The notes: generated from the sequence alone by a model not told the origin. Counted from the first letter of the stretch, positions 8,306 to 16,702 are shown. The stretch: DNA of 64,000 nucleotides from Streptomyces fradiae ATCC 10745 = DSM 40063 (GCF_008704425.1 NZ_CP023696.1:2652501-2716500); one strand, 5' to 3'. A program made the numbers and translations.

Positions 8306-8953
8306 TTACCCCGATGTGGTGACGATGCCCACCAGTTCCGCGAGGGACCGGACCGAGTAGTCCGCCGCCGCCCGCACTTCGGGGTCGTCGGCCCAGAAGT
8401 GGCCCCAAGGGCCCCGGCGGAGATGGGCCGTCAGCAGACCGTGCGCCGCGGCCGGGTACACGTCGTTGACCGGGTGGTCTCCCACGTACAGCGTCTCCCC
8501 CGGCAAGGCTCCCGCGGCTTCGGTCACCTGGGCGAAGAACTCCGGTGACGGCTTGGCGCAGCCCCATTCGCCGCTGGTCGCGATGACGTCGGCGGGCAGG
8601 GCGAGGTTGCGCAGGAGCGCGCCCGCCTTCCTCGTCTGATTGCCCGCGACCACGACACGCACCCCCGCGTCCCGGAGCGCGGCGAGGGCGGGCACCACGT
8701 CGTCGTACAGGTCGCCCGCGTCGAGCCGCTCGCCACGTCCCGCCGCCTCGCGCGCCCGGTACTCGGCGTCGACGTCGATCCCGGGCCGCAGCAGGCGCAG
8801 TGCGTCGGCGTTGTCCCTCCCCAGCGCCACCACGGCACCCACCAGTGCGGACAACGTGTGGCACGGCACGCCCAGCCAGTCCGCCCAGGCACCCCAGTAC
8901 CGGTCGTCGCGTACGAGGGTCTCCCCGATGTCGAGCGCTACCGCACGGATCAT
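8306..8953 (-). CDS. HAD-superfamily hydrolase (phosphatase-like)
   Basis: Encodes 215 residues starting MIRAVALDIGETLVRDD. Motif I is DIGET, which keeps the nucleophile Asp8 but has Gly where most phosphatases have the second acid Asp; Glu11 follows. Motif II is VVVAGNQ, motif III the Lys in GCAKPSPEFF, and motif IV GDHPVND. The helical cap lies between motifs I and II. The DxGET variant is known in several HAD branches, so it may still be active on small phosphorylated metabolites, but the substrate is not evident. It is followed by the XRE regulator on the same strand; the divergent upstream gene is the chimeric pseudogene. Confidence 0.88.
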   Translation of the reverse strand: MIRAVALDIGETLVRDDRYWGAWADWLGVPCHTLSALVGAVVALGRDNADALRLLRPGIDVDAEYRAREAAGRGERLDAGDLYDDVVPALAALRDAGVRVVVAGNQTRKAGALLRNLALPADVIATSGEWGCAKPSPEFFAQVTEAAGALPGETLYVGDHPVNDVYPAAAHGLLTAHLRRGPWGHFWADDPEVRAAADYSVRSLAELVGIVTTSG

Positions 8954-9064
8954 CCGGCCAGCCTACGACGCGGTGGTGCCGTCCCGGCACTGGCCGGGTA
9001 TCGCAGGGAAAGACTCCCAGGCGCACCGGAGCCGGGGGCGGTCGGGTCGGATGAGGGGGCGGCG

Positions 9065-10335
9065 GTGAGAGCACGTACAGGCACCATCCAGACGTGGTCC
9101 CGGCGGAGTGTCCTCGGGGCCGGGCTGTACAGCGCGGCGCTGCTCGTTCCCGCCTTTCACGAACTGGCGGGGCGGGCCGAGGCGGTGCGGGCGGGGCGGA
9201 CCGTACGGATCGGGGACGGGGACGTGGCGACCGTCCGGCGCATGACGGACAAGGTCGCGGAGATCCTGGACGAGATCGGCGCCGGGCACGCCCGCCCGAT
9301 GGCCGCGGCGTTTCTGGCCAACACGGTCGGGCCGTACCTGAAGGCGTCCGGCCCCGAGCGCGTGCGGCGCGAGATGCGCGCGGCGGCGGCCGACCTGGTG
9401 TACCTGACCGGGTGGATGGCCATGTACGAGGACCGGCAGGCTCTCGGGCAGCGGTACTACGTCAAGGCGCTGCGGCTGGCGGGCGAGGCGGAGGACCACA
9501 TCACGTACTGCCGCACCCTGCGCGGCATGAGCCTCCAGGCGTCGCACCTCGGGTACGGGCCGAAGGCGCTGGAACTCGCCGATGGGGCCGCCGCCGCGGC
9601 GCCCTCGGCGGGGCCGCGCCTCCTGAACTACTCCATCGACAACTTCGGAGACAGCGGCGACCAGACCGGACGCGACCAGCTGTACGGGCTGGATCGCTAC
9701 CGCCTGGCGGACTTCGGCCGCAGTGAGAGCGGCGCCTTCCTGCGCGCGCTCGCCTCGGACGCGGACGCCTACGAGACGGTCTCCGCCGCACAGCAGCTCT
9801 ACGGCACCAGCATGATGGCGGCGGCCGGTGACGCTACCGACGCGCAGACCATCGGCAAGCACAGTGTGTACATGCACGGGGCGTTGGATGGAGCCCGTTC
9901 GGAGGCGATCGGCATGACGATGCCGCCCGACGGAATCTTGAGCTTCAGAAGCAAGCCGCCTGGCGTGAGTACGTCACATCCGCGGTTGTCGGGGCCGGGG
10001 TAGGAATGGGTACCGCCCTCGTCACCGGGACCGGGGTGGGGGCCATCCTCATCCCGGTGGCCATCGAGACCGTGGGCGGCGCCGTGGAGACGCATGTGCA
10101 GACACAGATGATGGACTGGCTCGAAGCGAACAAGTACAGCAACAGCGCTGAAGCCGTCGCGAGCCTGGACGACGCGCGTGAGGCCGGTGAGAAGCGCGCG
10201 ATGATTCCCCTGCTGGGATGGGCCACGTCGGAGGGCTTCTCCAAGCAGGAGGTAACCGATCTGCGGGACGGCGCCGAGAGCAAGTACGGGGCCGGCCGGG
10301 ACTTCAGCGACACCGACGACGGGCGGGGCCACTGA
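9065..10335 (+). pseudogene. Chimeric, frameshifted gene: Tat/XRE-regulator fragment joined to DUF6571-like C-terminus
   Basis: From GTG 9065 the first frame encodes WSRRSVLGAGLYSAALLVPA (twin-arginine-like) and then a helical region with WMAMYEDRQALGQRYYVKAL, ITYCRTLRGMSLQ and KALELADGAAA. That is the sensory part of Streptomyces XRE regulators, but the N-terminal helix-turn-helix is absent. At about 9620 the sequence switches to NYSIDNFGDSGDQ, a different family that resembles the C-terminus of large DUF6571-type proteins. Near 9911-9914 one base appears lost: inserting a C after GGC 9911-9913 joins codons 5' of it to an open frame (RNLELQKQAAWREY, then MGTALVTGTG, to FSDTDDGRGH) that ends at 10335. 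As written, the first frame runs to 10003 with a nonsense tail. It looks like a deletion fusion followed by a frameshift. Confidence 0.7.
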
Positions 10336-10336
10336 T

Positions 10337-11011
10337 ATGCGCAAGCTCCTCGCCATGGCGCTGCTGGCCCTGGGTCTCAGTGGTTGCGCGGAACCCCCCA
10401 GGCAAGAGACGCCCACCGACGATCGCGCGAGGTGCGAGAAGGTTCTGCCGGCTTCCGCGATGAGTTGGCTGAGCAGCCGGGCACGGGGCGGCACGCTGAG
10501 CTTCATGTTGTCCAGCGAGGTCGCCGACGTCCGCGATCTGCTGCTGGACGACTTCCGTGCCTGGCGGCCGGACGCACCACACGGGACCGACGCCCGATCG
10601 GCGCGGGTGTGCTCCGTCAGCGGTCCGGCGAGTGCGGCCCGCTACAGGCTCGCGTACGAGATGTCCGGGGAAACCCTCGACGCGGTCCAAGCGCCAGGGC
10701 GCGGCTCCTTGGTGCGGGTGAACGGTGATGTCGTTCTCACTTCCTCATGGAGGCCCCCCGTGGAGGGGCTGCCCGGCGCTGTCGGCAGAGGCGAGTACGC
10801 GGTGTACGTGGCCTGCCGGATACCGGGGGCCGACCCCGGGCAACTGGAAGGCGCGCCCCTGAAGGGTGAGCTGGAGGACAGTCTGACCAACGAAAGCAGC
10901 GCCCGGATCCACTACACGCACCTGCTCCACTCCACGCGGCTCCTGGTGGAGGCGCTCGGGTGCACCAACAAGCCGGTCGTGCCCGCGGAGCCGCCCCCGG
11001 CCGTGAAGTGA
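10337..11011 (+). CDS. Hypothetical lipoprotein
   Basis: Encodes 224 residues starting MRKLLAMALLALGLSGC; LGLSGC is a clear lipobox with lipidated Cys17, so the mature protein is anchored to the outer face of the membrane. The mature part contains RCEKVLPASAMSWL, VCSVSG and YVACRIPGA, with cysteines spaced as in small Streptomyces lipoproteins found next to DUF6571-type genes. The start lies 1 base past the stop of the chimeric gene, so the two were probably one transcriptional unit before that gene decayed. Function is unknown. Confidence 0.85.
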   Translation: MRKLLAMALLALGLSGCAEPPRQETPTDDRARCEKVLPASAMSWLSSRARGGTLSFMLSSEVADVRDLLLDDFRAWRPDAPHGTDARSARVCSVSGPASAARYRLAYEMSGETLDAVQAPGRGSLVRVNGDVVLTSSWRPPVEGLPGAVGRGEYAVYVACRIPGADPGQLEGAPLKGELEDSLTNESSARIHYTHLLHSTRLLVEALGCTNKPVVPAEPPPAVK

Positions 11012-11014
11012 GCG

Positions 11015-11045
11015 GGGCCCCGGCGTCGGTGGTGCGCCGGGGCCC
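11015..11045. terminator. Bidirectional hairpin between convergent genes
   Basis: GGGCCCCGGCG (11015-11025) pairs perfectly with CGCCGGGGCCC (11035-11045) across a 9-base loop. It lies directly between the lipoprotein stop (11011) and the stop of the convergent deaminase/SUKH gene (11058), so it can serve both. Confidence 0.75.
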
Positions 11046-11057
11046 TGCTCGCGGGGG

Positions 11058-14000
11058 CTACAGCAGGCCGTCCCACATCTGTTCCAGGAGGACCGACCAC
11101 CAGCTCTCCGGGGAGGCCAGGGCGGCCGGGTCCAGCATGGCGAGCTGGGCCTGGAAGTCGACGGTCCAGCGGCCGGCCTGCTCCGGGGTCAGGCCGAAGC
11201 GCAGCCGCCACATGCGGCCCAGCAGGGCCAGGCACCGGGTGAACTCGGGCAGGCCCGTGTTCACGAACTGCGGGGCCACCGGGCGGGCGCCCGGGGTCGC
11301 CTCGACCGGTACCGCGACGATGTGCGCCGTGCCGTACTGGACGCACAGCGCCCGCCCGAAGTCGGAGCCGAGCACCAGGTAGGAGCCCGCGTCGGAGGCC
11401 GGCTGGACCTGGCGCTGCATGGCCAGTTCGGCCAGCGTCGGGACGACCGGCTGCGCGGGCTGCGCCCAGAAGAACGGCCCGAAGTCCGCGGGCAGGCCCG
11501 CCCACACGAGGGTGCGCGCGACCAGCTCCGGCACGCCCTGCCGGGACACGGCCCGCTGGTCGAACCGGCAGATGCCGTGCGGCCCGAACGCGGCCACCAG
11601 CTCCTGCGCGATGCCCTCCGGCGGGATCGGCGGCGCCGGCGGCACCTGCGGCAGCGGCGCCCGTACCGGCGCGGGGCGCGCGGGGCCGTCCGCCACCTGG
11701 TGCAGTTCGCCCTGGTGGGCGATGAGCTGCTGCATGCCCTGCTGGCGGCTGGCGTGGTCCCGGCCGTACGGGGCGATCGACGTGATGCGCGCCTGCGGCC
11801 ACGTCTCCCGGATCATCCGGGCGCAGTAGCCGCCGGGCAGCTCGCACGACGCCAGCTCCGTGTGCAGCTCCAGCACCTGCTGCGGCGGCACGTTCATGGC
11901 GCGCAGCTCGTGCAGGATCTGCCACTCGGGGTGCGGCGTGCCCGGCGCGGAACGCCGGATGATCTGCGCCTCGGAGCCGTCCGGCGCCCGGTAGCGCAGC
12001 ACCACCTGGTAGCCGGGGCCGACCGTGGGCAGGCCGCTGTGCTGCGGGTAGCCGTACGCCGCGCCCGGTGGCGGCACCGCGCCGGGGTGCGGCATCGCGC
12101 CGTGGTGCGGTACGGCTCCGGGGGGCGGTACCGCTCCGGGCGCGCCCGGCATGCCCGGCATGCCCGGTGCTCCGGGCGGGCCGGGGGGTGCCGGGGGCCC
12201 ACCGGGGCCGGGGTGGGCCAGCATCGTGGCCGCGTGGTGCACCCCGCCGGGCGGTGTCCCGCCGGGGGCGCCGGGCGGAGGCGGCGGCGTGCCGGGCGCA
12301 CCCGGTGCTCCGGGCGGGCCGGGGGGCGCCGGGGGGCCACCCGGACCGGGGTGGGCCAGCATCGTCGCCGCCATGTCCACGCTCGCCCCACCGGGCGGCG
12401 TCGCACCGGGCGGCGGCGTCGGGGCGCCGGGCGGCGGGGGCGGGCCGGGCGGGCCCACCGGGCCCGTGCCGGGCCTGCCGGGTACGCCGGGCGGGCCGGG
12501 GGGCGCCGGGGGGCCACCCGGACCGGGGTGGGCCAGCATCGTCGCCGCCATGTCCACGCCCGCGCCACCGGGCGGCGTCGCACCGGGCGGCGGCGTCGGG
12601 GCACCGGGCGGCGGGGGCGGGCCGGGCGGGGTCGGGGCGCCGGGCGGGGTCGGCCCGTCCGGGCCCAACTGCGCGACGAGCTGCGTCGGCGCGTACCCGC
12701 CCGCGGGCGCGCCCGGCACGCCCGGCGCACCGGGCGGCGGCGGGGCGGCCGGGCCGCCCCCGCGCGATCCGCCCGGGGGCGTGCGCAGCGACACCGGGGC
12801 CTTGCCGGTCTCCGCGTCGGCGATGCGGGCCGCGTCCGCGTCGGCGTCGACGCGGGGCACGACGGCCGTGCGGGGCAGCCCGCTGCCGCCCTGCATCAGC
12901 GCGGTCGGCGCGTCGGCCGGTACGGCGGGCGGCGGGGTGTCGTCGTCGTCCGAGCCCGACAGGGGCGGTGCGAACACGGTCGCCGGGAGCGGTACGGAGG
13001 CGTCGTCGGCCGTGCTGAGCGAGGTGCTCGTGTCGTTCCACGCCGAGGGCGGCGGGGTGGCGTGCGCCGTGGACGGGGGCGTGACGGGCACGCCGTCCTG
13101 CGCGGTGGGCTCGTACTCCGGTCCGTGGCCCCCCTCCGGGTCACGGGCGCCCTCCGGCGCCTCCTCCTCCCGCGGGGCGGGCACGGCGCCGCCGGTACCG
13201 GTACCACCGGCCGGGGTGTCCGCGTGCGCCGCGGTGCCGGCGGGAGGGGTGCCGCCGGGCGCCGGGACGCCCGCGGCCGGGGTGCCCGGGACCGGGGTGC
13301 CCGGGACCGGGACGCCCGGGGCCGGGGTGCCCGCGTGCGAGGTGGCGTCCGCGGCAGGGGGCGCGTCGGCGTGCGCGGTGGTGCCGGGGGTGGGCACGCC
13401 CTCGGCCGGGGTGCCCGTCCGGGGGGTGGTCCCGGACGCCGGGGTGCCCTCGGCCGGGGTGCCGGGGATCGGGGTCCCAGGGATCGGGGTGCCGGGGATC
13501 GGGGTCCCGGGGGCCGGTGTGCCCACGGCCCGGTCGCCCGCCTCGTGCGGGGCCTCGGGGTCCCGGGTGCCCGCGGGCGGGGTGGCGTCCGCCGACCCGG
13601 GGGTCCCGTCCGCCGCGGGGTCACCGGACACGGGCGTGTCCCCGCCGTACCGGGCCGCCTCCCCGGCGTCCGCCCGCGACGGTGCCTGGGGGTCGCCCGT
13701 CGCGTGGGTGCCCCCCGCCGGGGTCCGGGCCGTGCCCCCGCCTGTGCCGGCGGCGCCCGCAGCCGGGCCCGTACCGGCATCCGAGCCGGAACCGGAGCCG
13801 GTGTCAGGTCCCGTGCCCGGCCCCTCGCCGCCCCTGCGGTCCGGGATGCCCATGCGGTCGGCCGCGTCCTGCAGCCACTCCGGCGGGGTCAGCAGGAAGG
13901 ACGTCTGGTTCAGGTCGATGCGCTCCGGCTCCCGCCGCGGCGGGGCCTCCTCCGCCGCCACGGTGCCGTACTCCTCCTCGTAGCGGCGGATCACCTCGCC

Positions 14001-14219
14001 CACCGGCAGCGCCGGCCACAGCGTCGCCTCACCGCCGTCGCGGGCGATGACCAGCCGCTGCCCGCCGCCGTCCGAGGACGGGCCGTCCGGCCGGTCCTCG
14101 GCCCAGGCGACGAAGCCCAGCTCGAACTCCCGCACCCGCACCTCGCGGTGCAGGTACGGCGGCACGTCGCCGTTGACCCACTCCTCGGCGCGCTCCTGCG
14201 CCTGTGCGAACGTCACCAT
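11058..14219 (-). CDS. YrhB-like / Pro-rich / nucleic-acid deaminase / SUKH-4 multidomain protein
   Basis: Encodes 1053 residues from ATG 14219 (MVTFAQAQERAEEW). Residues 1-85 resemble the YrhB/Imm35 immunity fold (RVREFELGFVAW, GEATLWPALP). Residues about 130-740 are low-complexity: PGTPIPGTP and collagen-like PPGPPG blocks with MLAHPGPGG repeated three times. Residues about 745-860 form a deaminase-like domain with His763-Pro-Glu765 (HPEWQILHEL) and Cys792-x6-Cys799 (SCELPGGYC), the H-x-E plus two-Cys zinc signature; the nearest family I recall is the XOO_2897-type toxin deaminases. The C-terminal 200 residues look like SUKH-4 (SMI1/KNR4): ICRFDQRAV, SYLVLGSDFG, and a TGLPEFTRCLALL helix. 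No signal peptide is present. It overlaps or abuts the WHH-SUKH gene and is probably co-transcribed with it. Confidence 0.8.
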   Translation of the reverse strand: MVTFAQAQERAEEWVNGDVPPYLHREVRVREFELGFVAWAEDRPDGPSSDGGGQRLVIARDGGEATLWPALPVGEVIRRYEEEYGTVAAEEAPPRREPERIDLNQTSFLLTPPEWLQDAADRMGIPDRRGGEGPGTGPDTGSGSGSDAGTGPAAGAAGTGGGTARTPAGGTHATGDPQAPSRADAGEAARYGGDTPVSGDPAADGTPGSADATPPAGTRDPEAPHEAGDRAVGTPAPGTPIPGTPIPGTPIPGTPAEGTPASGTTPRTGTPAEGVPTPGTTAHADAPPAADATSHAGTPAPGVPVPGTPVPGTPAAGVPAPGGTPPAGTAAHADTPAGGTGTGGAVPAPREEEAPEGARDPEGGHGPEYEPTAQDGVPVTPPSTAHATPPPSAWNDTSTSLSTADDASVPLPATVFAPPLSGSDDDDTPPPAVPADAPTALMQGGSGLPRTAVVPRVDADADAARIADAETGKAPVSLRTPPGGSRGGGPAAPPPPGAPGVPGAPAGGYAPTQLVAQLGPDGPTPPGAPTPPGPPPPPGAPTPPPGATPPGGAGVDMAATMLAHPGPGGPPAPPGPPGVPGRPGTGPVGPPGPPPPPGAPTPPPGATPPGGASVDMAATMLAHPGPGGPPAPPGPPGAPGAPGTPPPPPGAPGGTPPGGVHHAATMLAHPGPGGPPAPPGPPGAPGMPGMPGAPGAVPPPGAVPHHGAMPHPGAVPPPGAAYGYPQHSGLPTVGPGYQVVLRYRAPDGSEAQIIRRSAPGTPHPEWQILHELRAMNVPPQQVLELHTELASCELPGGYCARMIRETWPQARITSIAPYGRDHASRQQGMQQLIAHQGELHQVADGPARPAPVRAPLPQVPPAPPIPPEGIAQELVAAFGPHGICRFDQRAVSRQGVPELVARTLVWAGLPADFGPFFWAQPAQPVVPTLAELAMQRQVQPASDAGSYLVLGSDFGRALCVQYGTAHIVAVPVEATPGARPVAPQFVNTGLPEFTRCLALLGRMWRLRFGLTPEQAGRWTVDFQAQLAMLDPAALASPESWWSVLLEQMWDGLL
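12173..12628. repeat. Tandem repeats encoding collagen-like linker
   Basis: A near-identical 177-bp period (59 codons) links the block starting at 12311 with the block starting at 12488; each contains the codons for MAATMLAHPGPGG and PPAPPGPPG. A third, more diverged copy starts at 12173. The repeats are in frame with the deaminase/SUKH-4 gene, so copy number changes only lengthen the linker. Confidence 0.9.
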
Positions 14220-14226
14220 CGGACCG

Positions 14227-15216
14227 TCACCCGTCACCCTTCACCGTGACCGGGACGGCGCGCGCGAAGCCGCCGTCCACCATCAGGTTCGCCACCGTCT
14301 CCAGCTCCGGCGGGCTGCCCGCCAGCCGCAGCAGGAACGCGTCGAAGTCGTCGCCGCACGGCAGCAGCAGCCGCTCCATGCGCTCCTGGATCGCCGACCC
14401 GTCGCCGTCCCTGGCGTCGTCGTACGGGCAGAACCACACCGACCCGGCCCGCGCGCCGCGCACCTTCACCGCGACCAGGCCGCCCTGGACGAAGGCGACG
14501 CCCAGGTAGTCCTTGGTCAGGTGGTCGCGCAGGCACTTGTTGGCGTACACCAGGTCGTTGGCGCCGGCCTCGTCGCGGACGGTGAGGAACGGCTGGTCGA
14601 CCAGGAGGCCCAGCTCCGCGTCGAGGGCGACGCCGACCGGGGCGCAGCCGCCCGCCGCCTTCAGGAAGGAGCGGTAGGCGCCCGGCAGCCGGTAGCCGAG
14701 GTCCTCCTCGACGTCCTGCAGCTGGGTCTCCGTCACGGAGACGGCCCCGCGCGGCAGCCCGAAGTGCGCGGGGCGGGTCTCCTGGAGGGGCCGCGTACCG
14801 CGCTTGTGCTGGTCGACGGCCGCGGTGGCGAGCCCGCCGTGGTGCCGCAGCAGGGCCTTCACCTCGACGGGGACCAGCTCCATGCGGCGCGTGCGGGGCA
14901 CGTGGTGCCAGGTCCAGCCGTGCGGCGTCGCCACGGCCGGGAGGCCGTCCCACAGGGGGTGGCCGTCGGCCTTGAGGGCGGCGTTGGCGGAGACGTAGTC
15001 GGTCAGCCGCAGCTCGTCGACGCCGAAGCCCTCGGGCGGTTCGGCGATCTCGGCGGCGGCGCGCGCGTACGCGGAGAAGTCCGGGAAGCCCTCGGCGTCG
15101 ACCCGCACCCCTCTGGGGTGGCGGGCGGCCCGGACGGGGTCCGGGAAGTGCACGACCTGCCCGGCGTATGCCGCGTTCGGCGGCGCGGCGGGATGCCCGA
15201 GCCGACCTGTCGTCAT
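14227..15216 (-). CDS. WHH-type HNH/EndoVII nuclease fused to a SUKH (SMI1/KNR4) domain
   Basis: Encodes 329 residues from ATG 15216, preceded by AGGGGG. Residues 85-130 hold GWTWHH (His104, His105), then RMELVPVEVKALLRHHGG. This is the conserved WHH/LVP/HxGG core of polymorphic-toxin HNH/EndoVII nucleases; the first His of the usual second His pair is Lys120 here. Residues about 150-329 resemble a SUKH domain: VTETQLQDVEEDLGYRLPGA, YRSFLKAAGG, LVYANKCLRDHL, WFCPYDDARDGDGS. A toxin-type nuclease domain and an immunity-type domain thus share one chain. There is no secretion signal. Its stop overlaps the region where the next gene starts, which implies coupling. It is divergent from the YwqJ-deaminase/SUKH-3 pair. 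Confidence 0.82.
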   Translation of the reverse strand: MTTGRLGHPAAPPNAAYAGQVVHFPDPVRAARHPRGVRVDAEGFPDFSAYARAAAEIAEPPEGFGVDELRLTDYVSANAALKADGHPLWDGLPAVATPHGWTWHHVPRTRRMELVPVEVKALLRHHGGLATAAVDQHKRGTRPLQETRPAHFGLPRGAVSVTETQLQDVEEDLGYRLPGAYRSFLKAAGGCAPVGVALDAELGLLVDQPFLTVRDEAGANDLVYANKCLRDHLTKDYLGVAFVQGGLVAVKVRGARAGSVWFCPYDDARDGDGSAIQERMERLLLPCGDDFDAFLLRLAGSPPELETVANLMVDGGFARAVPVTVKGDG

Positions 15217-15295
15217 GGCGGTTGCCCCCTGGCTGCTGCTGGCTGTTCCGCACAGCCTATGCGGTGGGTCCAGGGGGCGGCCCCGGCCTCCGGGG

Positions 15296-15325
15296 CGGTC
15301 ACGGACCGTCACAATCGGGTGACCG
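15296..15325. promoter_or_regulatory. Inverted repeat in the divergent promoter region of the SUKH locus
   Basis: CGGTCAC (15296-15302) and GTGACCG (15319-15325) form a perfect 7-bp inverted repeat with a 16-base spacer. It lies in the 231-base region between the divergent WHH-SUKH and YwqJ-deaminase genes. A shared operator is inferred; no regulator gene sits next to it. Confidence 0.35.
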
Positions 15326-15447
15326 GAGGACCCTTTCGCACAACACACCGACGGGCCGAATCGGCGGTCTCGTTTCCCATCTCCTCACCCATTTGGCAGT
15401 CTGTCCACGCAACTGGGGGGATTGCACAGAGGGGATACGTACGCACC

Positions 15448-15987
15448 ATGCACACAGCGCAACCAGGAACACCGCCCGCCGCCCGCACATCCGGGTCCGG
15501 CGGCGGGGACCCGCGCCTCACGTGGAGCGCCGCCGCCCCCGACCGGGCGCCCGAGCTCCGCCACCGCCGGGACGGCATACTGCCGACGGTCGGCGCGGCG
15601 CTGTCGGTACGCGGCGAGACCCTGACGTGCACGGCGGCGCGGGGCAACCGGGCACCCGTCCTGCACCCCCTCGTCCAGGACTTCCTGGACACCCTCACCA
15701 GCGGGCAGCGCGAGCGGTTCACCGGCCGCTGCCCGGAGGCGATCCTGGTGTCGCGGCACCTGGCCGCCGCCGAGGCCGGCCGGTCGAAGCGGGCCCGGCG
15801 CAAGCCGCTGACGACCGGTGAGGCCAAGCGGTTCCTGCGCAACGCGAAGATCACGGCCCGGCGCATCCGGGAGGACGGCGACCCGCTGCACGGCAGCTAC
15901 GCCGCGCCCTGCCGCTCGTGCGCGGCGCTCCTCGCGCACTTCGGTGTACGTTCCGTCGACCCGACCCCGTCCCACCAGAACGGCTGA
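15448..15987 (+). CDS. YwqJ-type putative deaminase
   Basis: Encodes 179 residues from ATG 15448 with AGAGGGG 14 bases upstream. The deaminase zinc signature is visible: Cys95-Pro96-Glu97 (GRCPEAILVSRHL), where Cys replaces the usual His of H-x-E, and Pro154-Cys155-x2-Cys158 (PCRSCAALLAHFGV). Both are hallmarks of the YwqJ-like toxin deaminase family described by Aravind and colleagues. LRHRRDGILPTVGAALSVRG forms the first strands of the fold. There is no signal peptide or secretion trailer, which is unusual for an exported toxin. It is followed after 10 bases by a SUKH-3 gene, its likely partner or antidote. The nucleotide or nucleic-acid substrate is unknown. Confidence 0.85.
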   Translation: MHTAQPGTPPAARTSGSGGGDPRLTWSAAAPDRAPELRHRRDGILPTVGAALSVRGETLTCTAARGNRAPVLHPLVQDFLDTLTSGQRERFTGRCPEAILVSRHLAAAEAGRSKRARRKPLTTGEAKRFLRNAKITARRIREDGDPLHGSYAAPCRSCAALLAHFGVRSVDPTPSHQNG

Positions 15988-15997
15988 CCGCACCCCC

Positions 15998-16501
15998 ATG
16001 CCCGATCTCGACACCACCCGTTTCCCCGTCGCCGTGGACGCCGCCCTGCGGGAGGCCGGCTGGCAGCCGGGCCGCTGGGACATGGCGCGGGCCGAGCAGT
16101 GGGCCGACACGCTGCGGGCGCACGTGTCGCCGGCGGGGCACCGGCACAGCGTGTTCCCGGCGGCGGTCGAGGCGTGGGCCGAGTTCGGCGGGCTGCGGAT
16201 CGCACCGCCGGCGCAGGGGCGGCAGATCGCGCCGAGCCCGCTGCTGCTGGACCCCCTGGGGGGGCTGCACCTGGCGCGGAGCCTGTCGGACCTGGGGCGC
16301 GCCCTGGAGACGGAGCTGGCGCCGCTGGGCGTGGAGGGGGACGAGCGGGGCGTGCTCGCCATCGACGTGCAGGGGCGGGTGTACGCGCTCGACCACGCGG
16401 GGGACTGGTACCTGGGCGCGGACCTCGACCACGCCCTGACGGCGCTCGTCACCGGCACCCACCCGGTCCGCCTCACCAACCCCGAGCCCGCGCACCCCTG
16501 A
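15998..16501 (+). CDS. SUKH-3 domain protein (putative immunity partner)
   Basis: Encodes 167 residues starting MPDLDTTRFPVAVDAALREAGWQPGRW. The layout fits the SUKH-3 family: an N-terminal helix ending GW.PGR, the FPAAVEAWAEFGGLRI helix, a central PLLLDPLGG block, LGRALETELAPLG, then the VLAIDVQGRVYALDHAGDWYLG strand pair and a final helix DHALTALVTG. SUKH proteins act as immunity or binding partners of nuclease and deaminase toxins. It lies 10 bases downstream of the YwqJ-type deaminase gene in what looks like a two-gene operon. The stop is followed by repetitive GC-rich DNA before the convergent sensor kinase. Confidence 0.88.
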   Translation: MPDLDTTRFPVAVDAALREAGWQPGRWDMARAEQWADTLRAHVSPAGHRHSVFPAAVEAWAEFGGLRIAPPAQGRQIAPSPLLLDPLGGLHLARSLSDLGRALETELAPLGVEGDERGVLAIDVQGRVYALDHAGDWYLGADLDHALTALVTGTHPVRLTNPEPAHP

Positions 16502-16700
16502 CGGCCCGCGGGCCCACCGGGCCTGGCCCGTCAGCGCACCGGCCCATCCGCCCGCCGGCCCGTCCGCCCACCGGACCGGCCCACCAGCCCGTCAGCCCAC
16601 CAGCCCGTCCGCCCACCGACCCGTCCGCCCACCAGTGCACCGGGCCGGCCCGTCAGCGCACCGGCCCACCGGCCCGTGCCGTCGGACGCCCGTCGTGCAC
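16502..16700. repeat. Imperfect CCCGTCCGCCCACC-type repeats
   Basis: Between the convergent SUKH-3 and kinase genes the sequence is built from many imperfect copies of CCGTCCGCCCACCGG and CCCGTCAGCGCACCGG. No coding sequence or clean hairpin terminator stands out. It is probably a decayed minisatellite. Confidence 0.6.
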
Positions 16701-16702
16701 CG

